A stretch of 64,000 bases of DNA from an uncultured Prevotellaceae bacterium (lineage in GTDB: Bacteria > Bacteroidota > Bacteroidia > Bacteroidales > Bacteroidaceae). A program made the translations under genes and the position numbers. Under the pieces are notes generated by a model. That model was not told the origin of the DNA, ran no database searches, and saw only the letters and a list, made by a program, of their open reading frames with translations. This document shows positions 1 to 9,299 of the stretch, piece after piece. Positions within the stretch are counted from its first letter, which is position 1; each line of letters begins with the position of its first letter. Location of the stretch: positions 124,001 to 188,000 of the forward strand of contig CADAOD010000007.1 of NCBI GenBank assembly GCA_902789415.1, given 5' to 3'.

Positions 1-39
1 GTTGCCAAACGCCTTCTTCAAATTGCTTATGGTTATCAT
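1..39 (-). CDS. ABC transporter ATP-binding protein, first 13 codons only
   Basis: An ATG at 39 reading leftwards opens a frame that runs off the window edge and encodes MITISNLKKAFGN. This is the usual first beta strand of an ABC ATPase, just before the Walker A motif. It follows secA by 16 nt on the same strand, and the gap is a period-7 repeat (GTTAAGA twice). With only 13 residues the family is a guess from the N-terminal pattern; the transported substrate cannot be told. Confidence 0.5.
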   Translation of the reverse strand, partial: MITISNLKKAFGN

Positions 40-55
40 AACTCTTAACTCTTAA

Positions 56-3000
56 CTACACGATTCCTTTACCGTGACAATTCTTGAATTTCTTACCCGA
101 GCCACATGGACATGGATCGTTGCGTCCGGGCAGCTTATCTTTAACGATGGGCTCGCGGCTCTGCTGGGCACGTGTGTCGTGCTGTGCAGCGGCCTGCTGG
201 TTGCGGTCAACCAACTGCTCCTCGCTGATATTCTGCTTGCTCTCCACGTACTGCTGGCGCTCGGTGTGCTGCTCGGGGGCAGCCTCCTGTACTTGCTGCT
301 GCATCTCGGGGATACCGCTGCGTGTAAGGATAGAGCAGATGCGGTTGTACATATCGTTAATCATCTCGTCCCAAACCTTGGCACTCTCAAGCTTAAAGAT
401 CAGCAGTGGGTCCTTCTGCTCGTAGCTGGCATTCTGTACAGAGTGCTTCAGCTCGTCAAGCTGGCGCAGGTTCTCCTTCCAGCTATCGTCGATGATGTGC
501 AGCAGGATGCTCTTCTCAAACTCCTTCACGATGCTCTTGCAGTCGCTCTCGTAAGCCTCCTTCAGGTTGCAAGGGATGTTGTACATCTTACGACCGTCGG
601 TGATGGGCACCATGATGCGCTCGTAAATCTGTCCCTGAGTCTCGTAAACCTGCTTGATGATAGGCTGGGCTACAGTCTGGATGCGCTCGGTTTTGCGGTT
701 AAAGTTACCGATGGCAGCCTGGAAGGCATTCTCGTAAAGAATCTCGCGAGGCTGGTTCATATATTCTTCGCTGCTGAAGGGCACCTCCATCGAGAGGATG
801 TGCAGGAATTCCTCCTTACAGCTCTGGAAATCGGTAGAGCTCTCGATGATGTTTACTACGCGGTCCCAGATGATGTTGGCGATATCCATACCGATACGCT
901 CACCCATCAGGGCGTGGCGGCGCTTCTCGTAGATTACGGTACGCTGCTTGTTCATCACATCATCGTACTCGATCAGACGCTTACGGATACCGAAGTTGTT
1001 CTCCTCAACCTTCTTCTGGGCACGCTCGATGCTCTTCGAAATCATAGGACTCTCTATCATCTCGCCCTCCTTGAATCCCAGACGGTCCATGACAGAGGCG
1101 ATACGCTCAGAGGCGAACAATCGCATCAGCTTATCCTCGAGTGATACGTAGAATACAGACGAACCTGGGTCGCCCTGACGTCCGGCACGACCACGCAGCT
1201 GACGGTCAACACGGCGGCTCTCGTGTCGCTCGGTACCGATGATAGCCAGACCACCGGCAGCCTTTACCTCAGGCGACAGCTTGATATCGGTACCACGACC
1301 GGCCATGTTGGTGGCAATGGTAACGGCACCCTTACCATTAGTGCTCTGTCCGGCCAATGCTACGATGTCGGCCTCCTTCTGGTGCAGCTTAGCATTCAGC
1401 ACCTGGTGGGGGATACCCTCGCGCTTACCGGTCTCAGGGTTCACATACATATCAAGCATACGGCTCAGCAACTCTGAAATCTCCACCGATGTGGTACCAA
1501 TCAGTGTTGGACGGCCCTGATTTCTCATCTTTACTACTTCCTCGATTACAGCCTTGTACTTCTCGCGAGCGGTCTTGTAAACGCGGTCGTCCTGGTCGTT
1601 ACGGATTACTGGGCGGTTGGTTGGAATCTCAACCACATCCAGCTTGTAGATATCCCAGAACTCACCAGCCTCGGTCGAAGCGGTACCGGTCATACCCGCC
1701 AGCTTGTGATACATACGGAAGTAGTTCTGCAGGGTGATGGTAGCGAATGTCTGTGTGGCAGCCTCTACCTTTACGTGCTCCTTGGCCTCAACAGCCTGGT
1801 GCAGTCCGTCGCTCCAGCGGCGACCCTCCATGATACGACCAGTCTGCTCATCAACGATCTTAACCTCGCCGTCGATAACAACATATTCGTCGTCCTTATT
1901 AAACATACAGTAAGCCTTGAGAAGCTGCTGCAGGGTATGCACACGCTCACTCTGTACAGCGTAGTGGCTCATCAGCTCATCTTTCTTATCCAGACGCTCC
2001 TGATCGGTGAGTCCGGTCTCAGCCTCGAGAGCCGACAGTTCGGTAGTGATATCGGGCAGCACAAACAGCTCGGCGTCGTTCACCTCCTTAGCCAGCCAGG
2101 CAGTACCCTTATCGGTCAGGTCGCATGAGTTCATCTTCTCATCTACCACGAAGTACAGAGGCTCAACACACTCAGGCATGCGGCGGTTGTTGTTCTCCAT
2201 GTAGATATTTTCGGTATTCTGCATACCAGCCTTGATACCTTCCTCCGAGAGGAACTTAATGAGTGGCTTGTTCTTAGGCATGGCCTTGTGCGAACGGTAA
2301 AGCGACAGGAAACCGGCATCCAGCTTCTCCTGTGCCTCTTTCTTGTTACCAGCCTCCATCAGCTTGTTACCCTCGGTAATCAGGGTCTTGGCGTCGGCCA
2401 GATACTGGGTGGCCAGCTGGCGCTGTACGCCTACCAGCTTCTCAACCAGTGGCTGATACTCCTCGAACATCTGATCGTCGCCCTTGGGGATAGGACCAGA
2501 GATGATCAGAGGTGTACGTGCATCGTCGATCAATACTGAGTCGACCTCATCGACGATGGCGTAGTTGTGTGCGCGCTGTACCAGGTCGCTTGGCGAAATG
2601 GCCATGTTATCACGCAGATAGTCGAAACCGAACTCGTTGTTGGTACCGAAGGTGATATCAGCCTGGTAAGCCTTACGACGGGCCTCAGAGTTAGGCTGAT
2701 GCTTATCGATACAATCCACGCTCAGGCCATGGAACATATAGAGAGGACCCATCCACTCAGAGTCACGCTTAGCCAGATAGTCGTTCACGGTTACTACGTG
2801 TACACCGTTACCAGTGAGTGCGTTCAGGAATACAGGCAGGGTAGCCACCAGGGTCTTACCCTCACCAGTAGCCATCTCGGCAATTTTTCCCTGGTGCAGA
2901 ACCACGCCACCAAACAGCTGTACGTCGTAGTGTACCATTTCCCACTTCAGGTCGTTGCCACCGGCAGTCCAGTGGTTGTGGTAGATAGCCTTGTCGCCAT

Positions 3001-3448
3001 CGATGGTAATAAAGTCTTTCTTTGGGTCGGCAGCCAGTTCGCGGTCAAAGTCGGTAGCAGTAACAACCGTCTCCTCGTTCTCGGCAAAGCGGCGTGCTGT
3101 TTCCTTAACGATGGCGAATACCTCGGGCATCACCTCGTTGAGTGCTCCCTCGTAGATCTCCAGAACCTCTTTCTCAATCTTATCGATCTGAGCGAAGATA
3201 TCGGCACGCTCATCGATAGGGGTGTTCTCGATAGTAGCCTTGAGTTCTTCGATACGGGCTTTCTGCTCCTTGGCAGAGTTCTGTACTTGCTGCTGCAGTG
3301 TCTTAGTGCGCTGGCGCAGGGCGTCGTTATCCAGCTTCTGTACCTCGGGGTAAACGGCTTTTACCTGCTCAACGAGTGGCTGGATAAGTTTCATGTCGCG
3401 GCTGGATTTGTCACCAAACAGCGACTTTAAAAGTTTGTTGAAATTCAT
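56..3448 (-). CDS. secA: Preprotein translocase ATPase SecA
   Basis: SecA drives unfolded secretory proteins through SecYEG at the inner membrane using ATP. The 1130-residue product has Walker A (MATGEGKT) at about residue 195, the DEAD-type box [12 protein letters not shown], the helicase II region ([18 protein letters not shown]) and a C-terminal zinc motif, [14 protein letters not shown], used for SecB or ribosome contact. It is longer than the roughly 900 residues of E. coli SecA, as is usual in Bacteroidota. The start [14 protein letters not shown] is a typical SecA N-terminus. A promoter with good -33 and -7 boxes lies about 55-85 bases upstream of the start. Confidence 0.98.
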   Translation of the reverse strand: MNFNKLLKSLFGDKSSRDMKLIQPLVEQVKAVYPEVQKLDNDALRQRTKTLQQQVQNSAKEQKARIEELKATIENTPIDERADIFAQIDKIEKEVLEIYEGALNEVMPEVFAIVKETARRFAENEETVVTATDFDRELAADPKKDFITIDGDKAIYHNHWTAGGNDLKWEMVHYDVQLFGGVVLHQGKIAEMATGEGKTLVATLPVFLNALTGNGVHVVTVNDYLAKRDSEWMGPLYMFHGLSVDCIDKHQPNSEARRKAYQADITFGTNNEFGFDYLRDNMAISPSDLVQRAHNYAIVDEVDSVLIDDARTPLIISGPIPKGDDQMFEEYQPLVEKLVGVQRQLATQYLADAKTLITEGNKLMEAGNKKEAQEKLDAGFLSLYRSHKAMPKNKPLIKFLSEEGIKAGMQNTENIYMENNNRRMPECVEPLYFVVDEKMNSCDLTDKGTAWLAKEVNDAELFVLPDITTELSALEAETGLTDQERLDKKDELMSHYAVQSERVHTLQQLLKAYCMFNKDDEYVVIDGEVKIVDEQTGRIMEGRRWSDGLHQAVEAKEHVKVEAATQTFATITLQNYFRMYHKLAGMTGTASTEAGEFWDIYKLDVVEIPTNRPVIRNDQDDRVYKTAREKYKAVIEEVVKMRNQGRPTLIGTTSVEISELLSRMLDMYVNPETGKREGIPHQVLNAKLHQKEADIVALAGQSTNGKGAVTIATNMAGRGTDIKLSPEVKAAGGLAIIGTERHESRRVDRQLRGRAGRQGDPGSSVFYVSLEDKLMRLFASERIASVMDRLGFKEGEMIESPMISKSIERAQKKVEENNFGIRKRLIEYDDVMNKQRTVIYEKRRHALMGERIGMDIANIIWDRVVNIIESSTDFQSCKEEFLHILSMEVPFSSEEYMNQPREILYENAFQAAIGNFNRKTERIQTVAQPIIKQVYETQGQIYERIMVPITDGRKMYNIPCNLKEAYESDCKSIVKEFEKSILLHIIDDSWKENLRQLDELKHSVQNASYEQKDPLLIFKLESAKVWDEMINDMYNRICSILTRSGIPEMQQQVQEAAPEQHTERQQYVESKQNISEEQLVDRNQQAAAQHDTRAQQSREPIVKDKLPGRNDPCPCGSGKKFKNCHGKGIV

Positions 3449-3501
3449 ATTTAATTTTATTTTTTTACTTATTGTTGATGTATGACGTTATAAAACGGCG
3501 G

Positions 3502-3533
3502 CAAAATTACAAAAAATATTTGTAACTGCCAAG
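3502..3533 (-). promoter_or_regulatory. Promoter of secA
   Basis: On the minus strand, CTTG at 3533-3530 lies 20 nt before TAATTTTG at 3509-3502, fitting the Bacteroidota -33/-7 pattern TTTG-N19/20-TAnnTTTG. It lies in the 93-nt gap between secA and the upstream phosphatase-like gene, so secA has its own promoter. Confidence 0.7.
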
Positions 3534-3541
3534 GCTTTTTG

Positions 3542-4705
3542 TTAAAAAAGCGGTGTGGCCATACATGCATTGGGTGCACGAATGCGTATTGCCTTCGAAA
3601 TTGTTGGGGCAATTCGCTCTATGCTAACGGGTGCCTGCACCTTTTGTGCGGGGATATTGGCACCATAGAATATAATGGGGAAGCAGGCCTGTGGCTGCTT
3701 GTAGTCATACTGCTCATGCGTGTCGTCGTTCTGCATCTGCCAACCAGGTGCCAGCTCTACCAGCAGGTCGCCCATATGTGTCTCGTACAGATGGGTTTGC
3801 ACACGTTTTACGCCTGTTATCTGCTGTAGGAACTCCTTGGCCTTCTTGGTGGCTTCGGATAGGGCGATACGCTTCTGCTCCAGCAGCTGATGGTTCAGGT
3901 ACAGCTGGTTGCGATAAGCGCCCTCTACGTACTTACCTTGGCCCCACAGGGCACCCAGGTACATGTTAAGCAGGTTGGCCGTACGGTTGGTGTAATACAC
4001 ACCCGTAGGAACGTGATATTTGGCGTATTCATCGGCAACGGCCTGAGTGTAGCCTGTAGATGTAAGCACAAACAAAGCGTGCTGCTTGCCTATCAGATGC
4101 TGTATCTCGATAACCAGCCTTTGCAGGGCCGATTGGTAATTATCTTTCTCGTAATGCAGGAATAGCAGATCGGGGATGCTATCTTGTCCAAGTCTTTCTT
4201 CAACTACCATCTGTAAGGCTTTAACAGTCAGACTGGTAGCGTCCCATGTCTTACGCTTATCCTCATTCCATATCAGGCGATCTACGTTGTGGCCTGAAAG
4301 CAGACTTGCTGTCTCCTTATTTGTAGCTACGGCGCATACCTTTCCGGCGCCGTGTGTGGCCATCTTCAGTTCGTCGGCCAGGGTAGAAACGGCGATTTCA
4401 TCGGCGGTGGCTGTTACGGTTTGCAACGTTTGGCGGTCGAGCCATTTATCGGCAGTAATGGTGTGATAGAACGGCGATGTGCCAGTAACGACTGACGAAA
4501 TGGCAGACGATAGGTCAACTTGACTATAGGGATAGAAGCCTTGCTCGTAGATTAATCCATCGTCGAACAGAGCGGGATAGTCGGTAAGCAGCTGGTCGAT
4601 GGTAATATTTACCACCAGCCGGGGGCTTGCTCCCTTCTGTTGCTGCGCTTGCGAGCTGAGTGCCAGCATCGTAAGCAGGGTGACGTATAGATATCTATTC
4701 TTCAT
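3542..4705 (-). CDS. PafA-like alkaline phosphatase superfamily protein, probably catalytically dead
   Basis: A signal peptide (MKNRYLYVTLLTMLALSSQAQ) predicts a periplasmic protein of 387 residues, shorter than the roughly 500-550 of PafA-type phosphatases. The fold family is recognisable throughout: the first metal-strand aspartate in VVNITIDQL, a segment matching the nucleophile loop before HTITADKW, the LYLNHQLL region, and the ending IAPTISKAIRIRAPNAC. The catalytic positions are altered, however. The nucleophile threonine is not found in YSQVDLSSAISS, the usual zinc motif TADHG reads TSTGY, and the later metal-ligand His is replaced in QACFPIIFYG. I infer a pseudoenzyme with a binding or structural role. 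It overlaps the upstream DUF4105 gene by 4 nt (ATGA), so the two are probably translated together. Confidence 0.75.
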   Translation of the reverse strand: MKNRYLYVTLLTMLALSSQAQQQKGASPRLVVNITIDQLLTDYPALFDDGLIYEQGFYPYSQVDLSSAISSVVTGTSPFYHTITADKWLDRQTLQTVTATADEIAVSTLADELKMATHGAGKVCAVATNKETASLLSGHNVDRLIWNEDKRKTWDATSLTVKALQMVVEERLGQDSIPDLLFLHYEKDNYQSALQRLVIEIQHLIGKQHALFVLTSTGYTQAVADEYAKYHVPTGVYYTNRTANLLNMYLGALWGQGKYVEGAYRNQLYLNHQLLEQKRIALSEATKKAKEFLQQITGVKRVQTHLYETHMGDLLVELAPGWQMQNDDTHEQYDYKQPQACFPIIFYGANIPAQKVQAPVSIERIAPTISKAIRIRAPNACMATPLF

Positions 4706-5883
4706 TTCTTACAACGTATCAGCAAACATAGTGCCACAATCCACATGCCCTCGGGATAGCTCTGCAGTATGCCACCCAGTCCGTATAGTACCAGCATGGT
4801 GAGCAGCAGTTTGGTCCACAGACTGCGCTTGCCCTTGATAACGGCGGGTATGAACAGCAGTGGCAGCGGGTTGAACAGCAGCAGGTTCAGGTTAAGCGAT
4901 GTAGTGGGGTGCTGCGAGAAAATCATTACCGTAAGCACCACACCGGCTAGGCCCTGTATGGTCATCAGTAGTACGTCCCACCATTTTACAATGCGTTTGC
5001 TCTTCCACTCGTACAAGGCTATACATAGTGATATAATAAGCAGTATAACGGCCATCTGGGTGGGTGTCAGGCAGAAGTCGGGTTCTATCATCTGTACGCC
5101 TGGGGGTACCAGCAATCGGTGCTCCTTTACCAGTGGGCGATACTTGCCGTCCTTATATATCTGTGCGCGCGTAAAGTCGGTCATCAGGTTTACAGGCAGG
5201 AACTCCTGCTCCTGGCGGGTGGTGGCCATGTCGGCTTTTACACCCAGCAGCATGTCGTTGCCGAACTTCGACCACAGGTGGTTGCGGTTGCACTCGCGAA
5301 CCATCTCGCGGAAGGTGGGTTGGAAGCCTTCGCGGTCTTCGTAAACTACCTGACCTTCAATACTTTTCTCGATAATATCTCGAGGTTTGGTTGAACAGTT
5401 GTTGTAGAAGAAGTTATAGCGATAAACACGGTTCTCTTCGCGCAGATTCTCGCCCAACAGCTGCTGCAGGGTGCGCTTCTCGTCGTTGGTCAGGTTCAGC
5501 ACCTGCTCGGTAATGCTGCTGCCCCATTTCTGGTAGTAGGGCCAGAAGGTGTCGTAGGGGTAGGCAGCCAACTCGTAGTCGGTAAGTCCGAATACGAATC
5601 GCAGGGCAAAGTAGGGCTTGCTAAAACTGAACATGCCCCAGTTGAACACCAGATCGGTGCTTCCCTGGTGCCATCTGATGGCAGCATGACCGTACAAACT
5701 GTATATCTCCTCGTGGGGCGAACAGGTTAGTAAACTCACTTCAACCGAGTCCATTGGGTCGATATTCGACTCAACGGTCACAAATGCGCTATTTCCGGTA
5801 TTTGCCTCGGATTGCGCATAAATTGGCTCTATATAGCTGACACTCAGCAGGATAGCTGTGGTTAGCAGGCTCTTAATTTTCAT
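4702..5883 (-). CDS. DUF4105 (Lnb N-terminal-like) membrane protein
   Basis: The start was set at 5883 because it begins a signal peptide (MKIKSLLTTAILLSVSYIEPIYAQ); an in-frame start farther out at 5982 would add an unlikely lysine-rich leader across the promoter region. Residues of about 45-190 form the DUF4105 domain, with conserved SLYGHAAIRW and NNCSTKPRDII, which carry the His and Cys expected of a papain-like permuted fold. The C-terminal third has about five membrane segments. Its periplasmic role is not established. The last bases overlap the phosphatase-like gene (ATGA). Confidence 0.82.
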   Translation of the reverse strand: MKIKSLLTTAILLSVSYIEPIYAQSEANTGNSAFVTVESNIDPMDSVEVSLLTCSPHEEIYSLYGHAAIRWHQGSTDLVFNWGMFSFSKPYFALRFVFGLTDYELAAYPYDTFWPYYQKWGSSITEQVLNLTNDEKRTLQQLLGENLREENRVYRYNFFYNNCSTKPRDIIEKSIEGQVVYEDREGFQPTFREMVRECNRNHLWSKFGNDMLLGVKADMATTRQEQEFLPVNLMTDFTRAQIYKDGKYRPLVKEHRLLVPPGVQMIEPDFCLTPTQMAVILLIISLCIALYEWKSKRIVKWWDVLLMTIQGLAGVVLTVMIFSQHPTTSLNLNLLLFNPLPLLFIPAVIKGKRSLWTKLLLTMLVLYGLGGILQSYPEGMWIVALCLLIRCKK

Positions 5884-5954
5884 TTTTAAATGTTTCACGA
5901 TGCAAAAATAACTTATATTTTCGAAGAAAAAGCCATTTCTTCGTTTTTTTTTGA

Positions 5955-5962
5955 TAATTTTG
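5955..5962 (+). promoter_or_regulatory. -7 box for the outer-membrane protein gene
   Basis: TAATTTTG followed by CACGC fits the Bacteroidota -7 element. The start codon at 6001 is 38 nt downstream. No clear -33 TTTG was found at the standard distance. Confidence 0.5.
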
Positions 5963-6000
5963 CACGCTGAAAAGTTTTTCAACTGAATAAAAGTATAAAT

Positions 6001-7287
6001 ATGAATAGAATTCTCGCCAGTTTCGTCTTAGCAACCATGACGACATCGGCTTTTGCGCAGAGCAACACTAATTCACCCTATAGCCAGTTTGGCTTAGGCG
6101 ATCTGACTGATCAGAGTGTAGGATTTAATAAAGGAATGAACGGCGTGGGCCTGGCCATGCGTCGCGGTAACGAGGTAAACACCACGAACCCCGCATCGTA
6201 TTCGGCCATCGACTCGCTCACGATGCTGTTTGATGCCGGACTCTCGGGTCAGATTACCAATTATAAGGAAAACGGCAGTAAACTGAGTGGTAAGAGTGGT
6301 GGTTTCGACTACGTAGTTGGTCAGTTCCGTGCCTTTAAGGGCGTGGGCGTAACTTTTGGTATGCTGCCTTACTCTAACATCGGATATAATTATTCGCAGA
6401 CTGAGTATCTTGGCGATGCCGATCTTACCAAGATGGCAACTACCTTTACCGGCGATGGAGGTTTGCACCAGCTGTTTATCGGTACCGGTATCCGTTTGTT
6501 CAAGACCCTGAGTGTGGGTGCCAACCTGTCGTACCTGTGGGGCGACTACACACGTAGCATTACCAGCAGTAGCAGTGCCAGCAATGTTAGCACCATGCAG
6601 ATGCTGTACACAGCCGATATCAGCAGCTATAAGCTCGACCTTGGTATGCAGTTTGAGGTGCCATTGAGCAAGACCGATAATATTACCCTTGCCGCTACCT
6701 GGACACCAGGACACTCGCTGAAGGCCGATGCTGCCTGCTCGGTCATCAACAGCAACTCTACAATTAGCAAGGCCGATACCACCAATTTAACCGCAGTTAA
6801 CGCGCTAAGTATTCCAACAAGCTACGGCTTTGGTTTGGCTTACAACCACGGTCAGCAGTTCCGTGTAGGTGCCGATTTCGTGATGCAGAAGTGGGGTAGC
6901 GTTGATTATCCCTCGTTCGATACAAAGAACAGTACCTATACCATGAAGTCGGGACTGCTTAAGGATAGCTACCGCTGCAGCCTTGGTGCCGAGTGGACAC
7001 CAAGCCCCATGGGACGCCATTTCTTTCAGCGCGTGCACTATCGTGCCGGCGTAGGCATGGCCACACCTTATTATTATATTAACGGTAAGGAAGGTCCTAA
7101 GGAACTCTCGGCCAGCATAGGTTTCGGTATCCCCATCCTGAACAATATCAACGGTCGTTCATTCCTGAATATCAGCGGACAGGTTGTAAAGCGTTCGGCT
7201 GACAATATGATTAAGGAAACGATGTTCCGCCTGAACATCGGTCTGACATTCAACGAGAGATGGTTTGCAAAGTGGAAGGTAGAATAA
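6001..7287 (+). CDS. Outer-membrane beta-barrel protein, FadL/OmpP1-like
   Basis: A signal peptide (ending TTSAFAQ) is followed by SPYSQFGLGDL and NTTNPASYS, the opening typical of Bacteroidota FadL-like or PorV-type barrel proteins. The rest alternates Gly/aromatic-rich strands and turns, and it ends in an aromatic-rich strand (ERWFAKWKVE). The length of 428 residues fits a barrel of about 14 strands. It probably sits in the outer membrane; hydrophobic substrate uptake is only a family guess. The next gene, lptC, starts 28 nt before its stop codon, so the two envelope genes are probably co-translated. Confidence 0.75.
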   Translation: MNRILASFVLATMTTSAFAQSNTNSPYSQFGLGDLTDQSVGFNKGMNGVGLAMRRGNEVNTTNPASYSAIDSLTMLFDAGLSGQITNYKENGSKLSGKSGGFDYVVGQFRAFKGVGVTFGMLPYSNIGYNYSQTEYLGDADLTKMATTFTGDGGLHQLFIGTGIRLFKTLSVGANLSYLWGDYTRSITSSSSASNVSTMQMLYTADISSYKLDLGMQFEVPLSKTDNITLAATWTPGHSLKADAACSVINSNSTISKADTTNLTAVNALSIPTSYGFGLAYNHGQQFRVGADFVMQKWGSVDYPSFDTKNSTYTMKSGLLKDSYRCSLGAEWTPSPMGRHFFQRVHYRAGVGMATPYYYINGKEGPKELSASIGFGIPILNNINGRSFLNISGQVVKRSADNMIKETMFRLNIGLTFNERWFAKWKVE

Positions 7288-7925
7288 TAGCCGTAGCCGC
7301 GTTTGCAGCAATGATATTAGGCGGTTGTACCGAGGTGCACGAGCATACGGCACCCGCTATACACGACCGCGATTCGGTGTCGGTAATGACGTCGTATGGT
7401 GTTAATACGCTCATTAGCGATAGCGGCGTTATCAAGTACAAGATTGTAACCGAGCGCTGGGATGTAAATGTGGTTAAGCACCCCTCGTACTGGTACTTTG
7501 AGAAAGGTGTGTTTTTTGAGCAGTTCGACGAGAAGTTCCATGTAGAGGCGTATATCCAGGCTGATACAGCATGGTATTACGACCAGAAAAAGCTATGGCA
7601 CTTGTGCGGGCGCGTACGTATACGTAATATAAACGGACTGCTGTACGAGAGCGAGGAGCTGTTTTGGGACGGTATCCGCCACGAACTTTACTCGAACGTG
7701 TTCTCGAAGGTTACCACCCCCGAGCGTAGCATGGAGGGCACTTATTTCCTGTCGGACGAGCACATGACGCACTATACCGTTAGCAACTCGAAGGGATCGT
7801 TCCAGCGCGAGGATATGATTGGCGAGCAGAACGATACTACCACGCAGAAACCAGGTGCTACCCCCGATACCACACAGGTACAGCCATCGCTACGCCCACA
7901 GTTGCAGAAACATAGAAAGCACTGA
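7260..7925 (+). CDS. lptC: LPS export protein LptC (lipoprotein type)
   Basis: LptC links the inner-membrane LptBFG exporter to the periplasmic bridge that carries lipopolysaccharide to the outer membrane. This 221-residue protein begins with a lipoprotein signal (lipobox LGGC, Cys about residue 23). It then shows the LptC-like beta-jellyroll pattern, including EKGVFFEQFDEKFHVEAYIQADTA (in two parts) and LCGRVRIRNINGLLYESEELFWD. The tail is rich in Thr, Pro and Gln. It overlaps the barrel gene upstream by 28 nt and the CorC-like gene starts 4 nt downstream, giving a compact envelope operon. Confidence 0.8.
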   Translation: MVCKVEGRIIAVAAFAAMILGGCTEVHEHTAPAIHDRDSVSVMTSYGVNTLISDSGVIKYKIVTERWDVNVVKHPSYWYFEKGVFFEQFDEKFHVEAYIQADTAWYYDQKKLWHLCGRVRIRNINGLLYESEELFWDGIRHELYSNVFSKVTTPERSMEGTYFLSDEHMTHYTVSNSKGSFQREDMIGEQNDTTTQKPGATPDTTQVQPSLRPQLQKHRKH

Positions 7926-7929
7926 CGAT

Positions 7930-9207
7930 ATGACTACAACGATTATCTGGCTACTGGTTTCGATGCTGTTCTCGGCCTTTTTCTCGGGCATGGAGATAGC
8001 TTTTATATCGTCGAACCGATTGCGTGCCGAGATGGATCGCGAAAAGAACCGTTTTTCGCAGCGCATCATCGATGTGTTTTATCAGCACCCTAACAACTTT
8101 GTATCCACCATGCTGGTGGGCAACAATATCTCGCTGGTTATCTACGGTATACTGTTTGCCCAGCTGTTTGATGCCACACTGTTTGCGCCGCTGAGCGACG
8201 GGGTGAGGGTTACGGCCGATACGCTGCTCTCTACGCTGATAGTGCTGTTTACAGGCGAGTTCCTGCCTAAATCAATCTTTAAGAACAATCCTAACACGCT
8301 GCTCACGGTGTTTGCCGTGCCCGCATGGGTGTGCTATGTGGTGCTTTACCCCATATCGCGCTTTGCCACGGTGCTGTCGAAGGGACTGTTGCGCCTGATA
8401 GGCGTACGCATGAAGAACGCCGGCGAGGAAAAAGAGTTTACTAAGGTGGATCTCGACTATCTGGTGCAGACCAGTATCGACAACGCCGATAATGACGATG
8501 AAATCGAGGAAGAAGTAAGGATTTTCCAGAATGCGCTCGACTTCTCGGAGACCAAAATTCGCGACTGTATGTTGCCCCGTACCGAGATTGATGCCGTAGA
8601 GGATACCGACACCATCGAACAGCTGCGACAGGTGTTTATCGAGAGCGGACACTCAAAGATTCTGGTGTATCACGAGGATATCGACCATATCATCGGATAT
8701 GTTCACTCGAGCGACATGTTCCGTCTGGATAAATCCAACTACCAGCAGCCCATCATCGATTGCAATATGGTGCGCGAGATATCGTTTGTGCCCGAAACCA
8801 TGCTGGCTTCGAAGCTGATGGCGCAGCTGATGCAGCAGAAACGCTCGCTGGCCGTGGTGGTTGATGAGTTTGGCGGCACCAGCGGACTGGTATCGTTAGA
8901 GGACATCATGGAGGAGATTACCGGCGAGATTGAGGACGAACACGACAATACTAACCACGTGGCCAAACAGCTGGGCGACCACGAATACATGCTATCGGCC
9001 CGACTGGAGATAGCCAAGATTAACGAGATGTTTGATCTCGACCTGCCCGAAAGCGACGAATATATGACACTCGGCGGACTGATTCTGCACGAGTATCAGT
9101 CGTTCCCAAAGCTTAACGAGGTGGTGAAAATGGGCCGTTACGAGTTTAAAATCATTAAGAATACAGCAACAAAAATCGAATTGGTGCGATTAAACATTGC
9201 CGAATAG
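7930..9207 (+). CDS. CorC/HlyC-family transporter with CNNM and CBS domains (GldE-like)
   Basis: The start at 7930 gives MTTTIIWLLVSMLFSAFFSGMEIAF (in parts), the classic CNNM (DUF21) first helix. Earlier in-frame codons would overlap lptC by more than 100 nt. Order: CNNM membrane domain (about 1-190), CBS pair (about 205-330, with MLPRTEIDAV and VVVDEFGGTSGLVSLEDI), and a C-terminal CorC_HlyC domain (about 345-425). The family includes Mg2+/Co2+ efflux proteins and GldE, which supports gliding or lipoprotein functions in Bacteroidota. Substrate specificity cannot be read from the sequence. Confidence 0.88.
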   Translation: MTTTIIWLLVSMLFSAFFSGMEIAFISSNRLRAEMDREKNRFSQRIIDVFYQHPNNFVSTMLVGNNISLVIYGILFAQLFDATLFAPLSDGVRVTADTLLSTLIVLFTGEFLPKSIFKNNPNTLLTVFAVPAWVCYVVLYPISRFATVLSKGLLRLIGVRMKNAGEEKEFTKVDLDYLVQTSIDNADNDDEIEEEVRIFQNALDFSETKIRDCMLPRTEIDAVEDTDTIEQLRQVFIESGHSKILVYHEDIDHIIGYVHSSDMFRLDKSNYQQPIIDCNMVREISFVPETMLASKLMAQLMQQKRSLAVVVDEFGGTSGLVSLEDIMEEITGEIEDEHDNTNHVAKQLGDHEYMLSARLEIAKINEMFDLDLPESDEYMTLGGLILHEYQSFPKLNEVVKMGRYEFKIIKNTATKIELVRLNIAE

Positions 9208-9251
9208 CCAAAATTTATACGAAAAAATTAGGTCGTTTCGAACAAATTTAT

Positions 9252-9259
9252 TAATTTTG
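9252..9259 (+). promoter_or_regulatory. -7 box for the PpiD-like gene
   Basis: TAATTTTG followed by CACCC, 40 nt before the start at 9300, fits the -7 element. It shows that the chaperone gene is transcribed apart from the preceding operon. The -33 region is weak. Confidence 0.5.
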
Positions 9260-9299
9260 CACCCGTTTTATGAATAATAATTAAAAATTTAAATACATT

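Noticed and set aside
2567-3430. Open frame of 287 codons opposite secA, and one of 356 codons at 74-1144
   Set aside because: Both lie wholly inside secA on the other strand and have hydrophobic, low-information sequences.
7819-7929. Upstream extension of the CorC-like gene
   Set aside because: It overlaps the end of lptC by more than 100 nt and lacks the hydrophobic start of the family.
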